From Deltaproteobacteria bacterium (GTDB lineage: Bacteria > Desulfobacterota > Binatia > Binatales > Binataceae), in assembly GCA_021780585.1 (NCBI GenBank), contig JAJXYM010000154.1, positions 1-6,096 on the forward strand: a stretch of 6,096 bases of DNA, written 5' to 3'. Below, in pieces: positions 5,563-6,096 of this stretch; within the stretch, counting starts at the first letter, position 1, and every line of letters starts with the position of its first letter. The notes under the pieces were generated by a model, which did not search any database, was not told the DNA's origin, and worked only from the letters and a program-made list of their open reading frames with translations. The translations under genes were made by a program, and so were the position numbers.

Positions 5563-6096
5563 ACGCCGTTCCGCTTCACGGCGCGCGCGCGGCGCTGGCC
5601 GGCGTCGCAACCGTTGACCCGCGACAAATCGCCGCGGCGGCGGGCGAAATCCGCGCGGCGCTGCGCCGCCCGATCGCGCCCGGGCGAATTGCCGCCGTAC
5701 TGGCCGAAACCTGCGCCGCGTGGCGCGATCGCGGCTGGGCGCCGCGGCGCGCGGCGATCGCGGCGATCGGCGCGGCTTGGGGCTGGAGCGCCGCGTTGCT
5801 CGACGAATCGCTCGACGCGCTGCTGCAACCGTTTACACGCGCGGCTCTGGACCAATTCGCGCGCGCGGCGCGGCCCGCCGGCGCGCTGATCGGGATGATC
5901 ATGCCGGGCAACGTCCCCGGCGCGGGCATGCATGAAGTCGCGGCGGCGATGCTCTCCGGATGCGGACTGATGCTCAAAAGCGCGACAGCGGAGCCGATCT
6001 TCTTCGCGGCGCTGGCGCGCACGCTGCGCGCGGCGGACCCCGCCGTCGGCGCGCGCCTCGCGACGCTCAACTGGAGTCGCGCGGACACGGCGGCCA
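5559..6096 (+). CDS. LuxC-like acyl-CoA/acyl-protein reductase, 5' part
   Basis: The ATG overlaps the stop of the luxE-like gene (ATGA), so the two are translationally coupled. The frame stays open for 179 codons to the window end. After an Ala/Arg-rich N-terminal region, IGMIMPGNVPGAGMHEV (111-127) contains the PGN-x-PG motif of LuxC-type reductases (PF05893). It is followed by MLSGCGLMLKSATAEPIFFAAL (131-152), the 'G-x-x-x-x-x-K-(S/T)-s-x-x-EP' stretch of the NADP-binding domain, and an NW near 171-172 where family members have W. LuxC reduces an acyl group bound to its own Cys to the aldehyde with NADPH. The catalytic Cys would be beyond the window, so activity cannot be judged. The open frame to the end and the adjacent partner make the call strong despite truncation. 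Confidence 0.87.
   Translation, partial: MNAVPLHGARAALAGVATVDPRQIAAAAGEIRAALRRPIAPGRIAAVLAETCAAWRDRGWAPRRAAIAAIGAAWGWSAALLDESLDALLQPFTRAALDQFARAARPAGALIGMIMPGNVPGAGMHEVAAAMLSGCGLMLKSATAEPIFFAALARTLRAADPAVGARLATLNWSRADTAA

Overview
The window looks like chromosomal DNA from a GC-rich, free-living bacterium. Most of it has the strong third-position G/C bias of such genomes; for example, positions 4981-5040 are 44/60 G+C. The gene families seen (IS1595 transposase, HCCA-isomerase-like DsbA fold, ICL/PEP-mutase family, LuxE/LuxC pair) are common in soil and sediment bacteria such as deltaproteobacterial lineages, Acidobacteria and their relatives. There is no rRNA or other marker gene, so the lineage is a guess. 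No complete tRNA, CRISPR array or origin was seen.

Left part (1-1262) is accessory. The 3' end of an IS1595-family (ISXO2-like) transposase lies on the + strand and ends in a 12-bp imperfect inverted repeat. Next to it is a distinctly AT-richer block (541-840 is 135/300 G+C, 45%). On the - strand this block carries a gene for a two-helix membrane protein with a long helical cytoplasmic part. Five bases after its stop codon follows a 54-residue Cys/His-containing small gene at 364-528.

Middle part (1263-4275) is all - strand: an exported protein with two FG-GAP/VCBS-like motifs; a two-gene unit of an ICL/PEP-mutase superfamily enzyme followed after 15 bases by an HCCA-isomerase-like DsbA-fold protein; and a small exported protein of unknown function. 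Strong hairpins lie in two of the intergenic spacers (1208-1235 and 3723-3761).

Right part (4447-6096) is + strand: a LuxE-like acyl-protein synthetase overlapping by ATGA with a LuxC-like acyl-CoA reductase that runs off the window. Together they are predicted to activate a fatty acid (or another carboxylic acid) and reduce it to an aldehyde. No luxA or luxB is visible, so a role other than luminescence is more likely. The AT-rich spacer 4276-4446 separates this pair from the divergent exported-protein gene and probably holds both promoters.

The genes do not form one obvious pathway across the window. The units that hang together are the membrane protein with the small gene, the ICL/PEPM enzyme with the DsbA-fold protein, and LuxE with LuxC. 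I do not see clear evidence of a wholly new system. The least explained item is the small Cys/His gene beside the membrane protein in the AT-rich block next to the insertion sequence.
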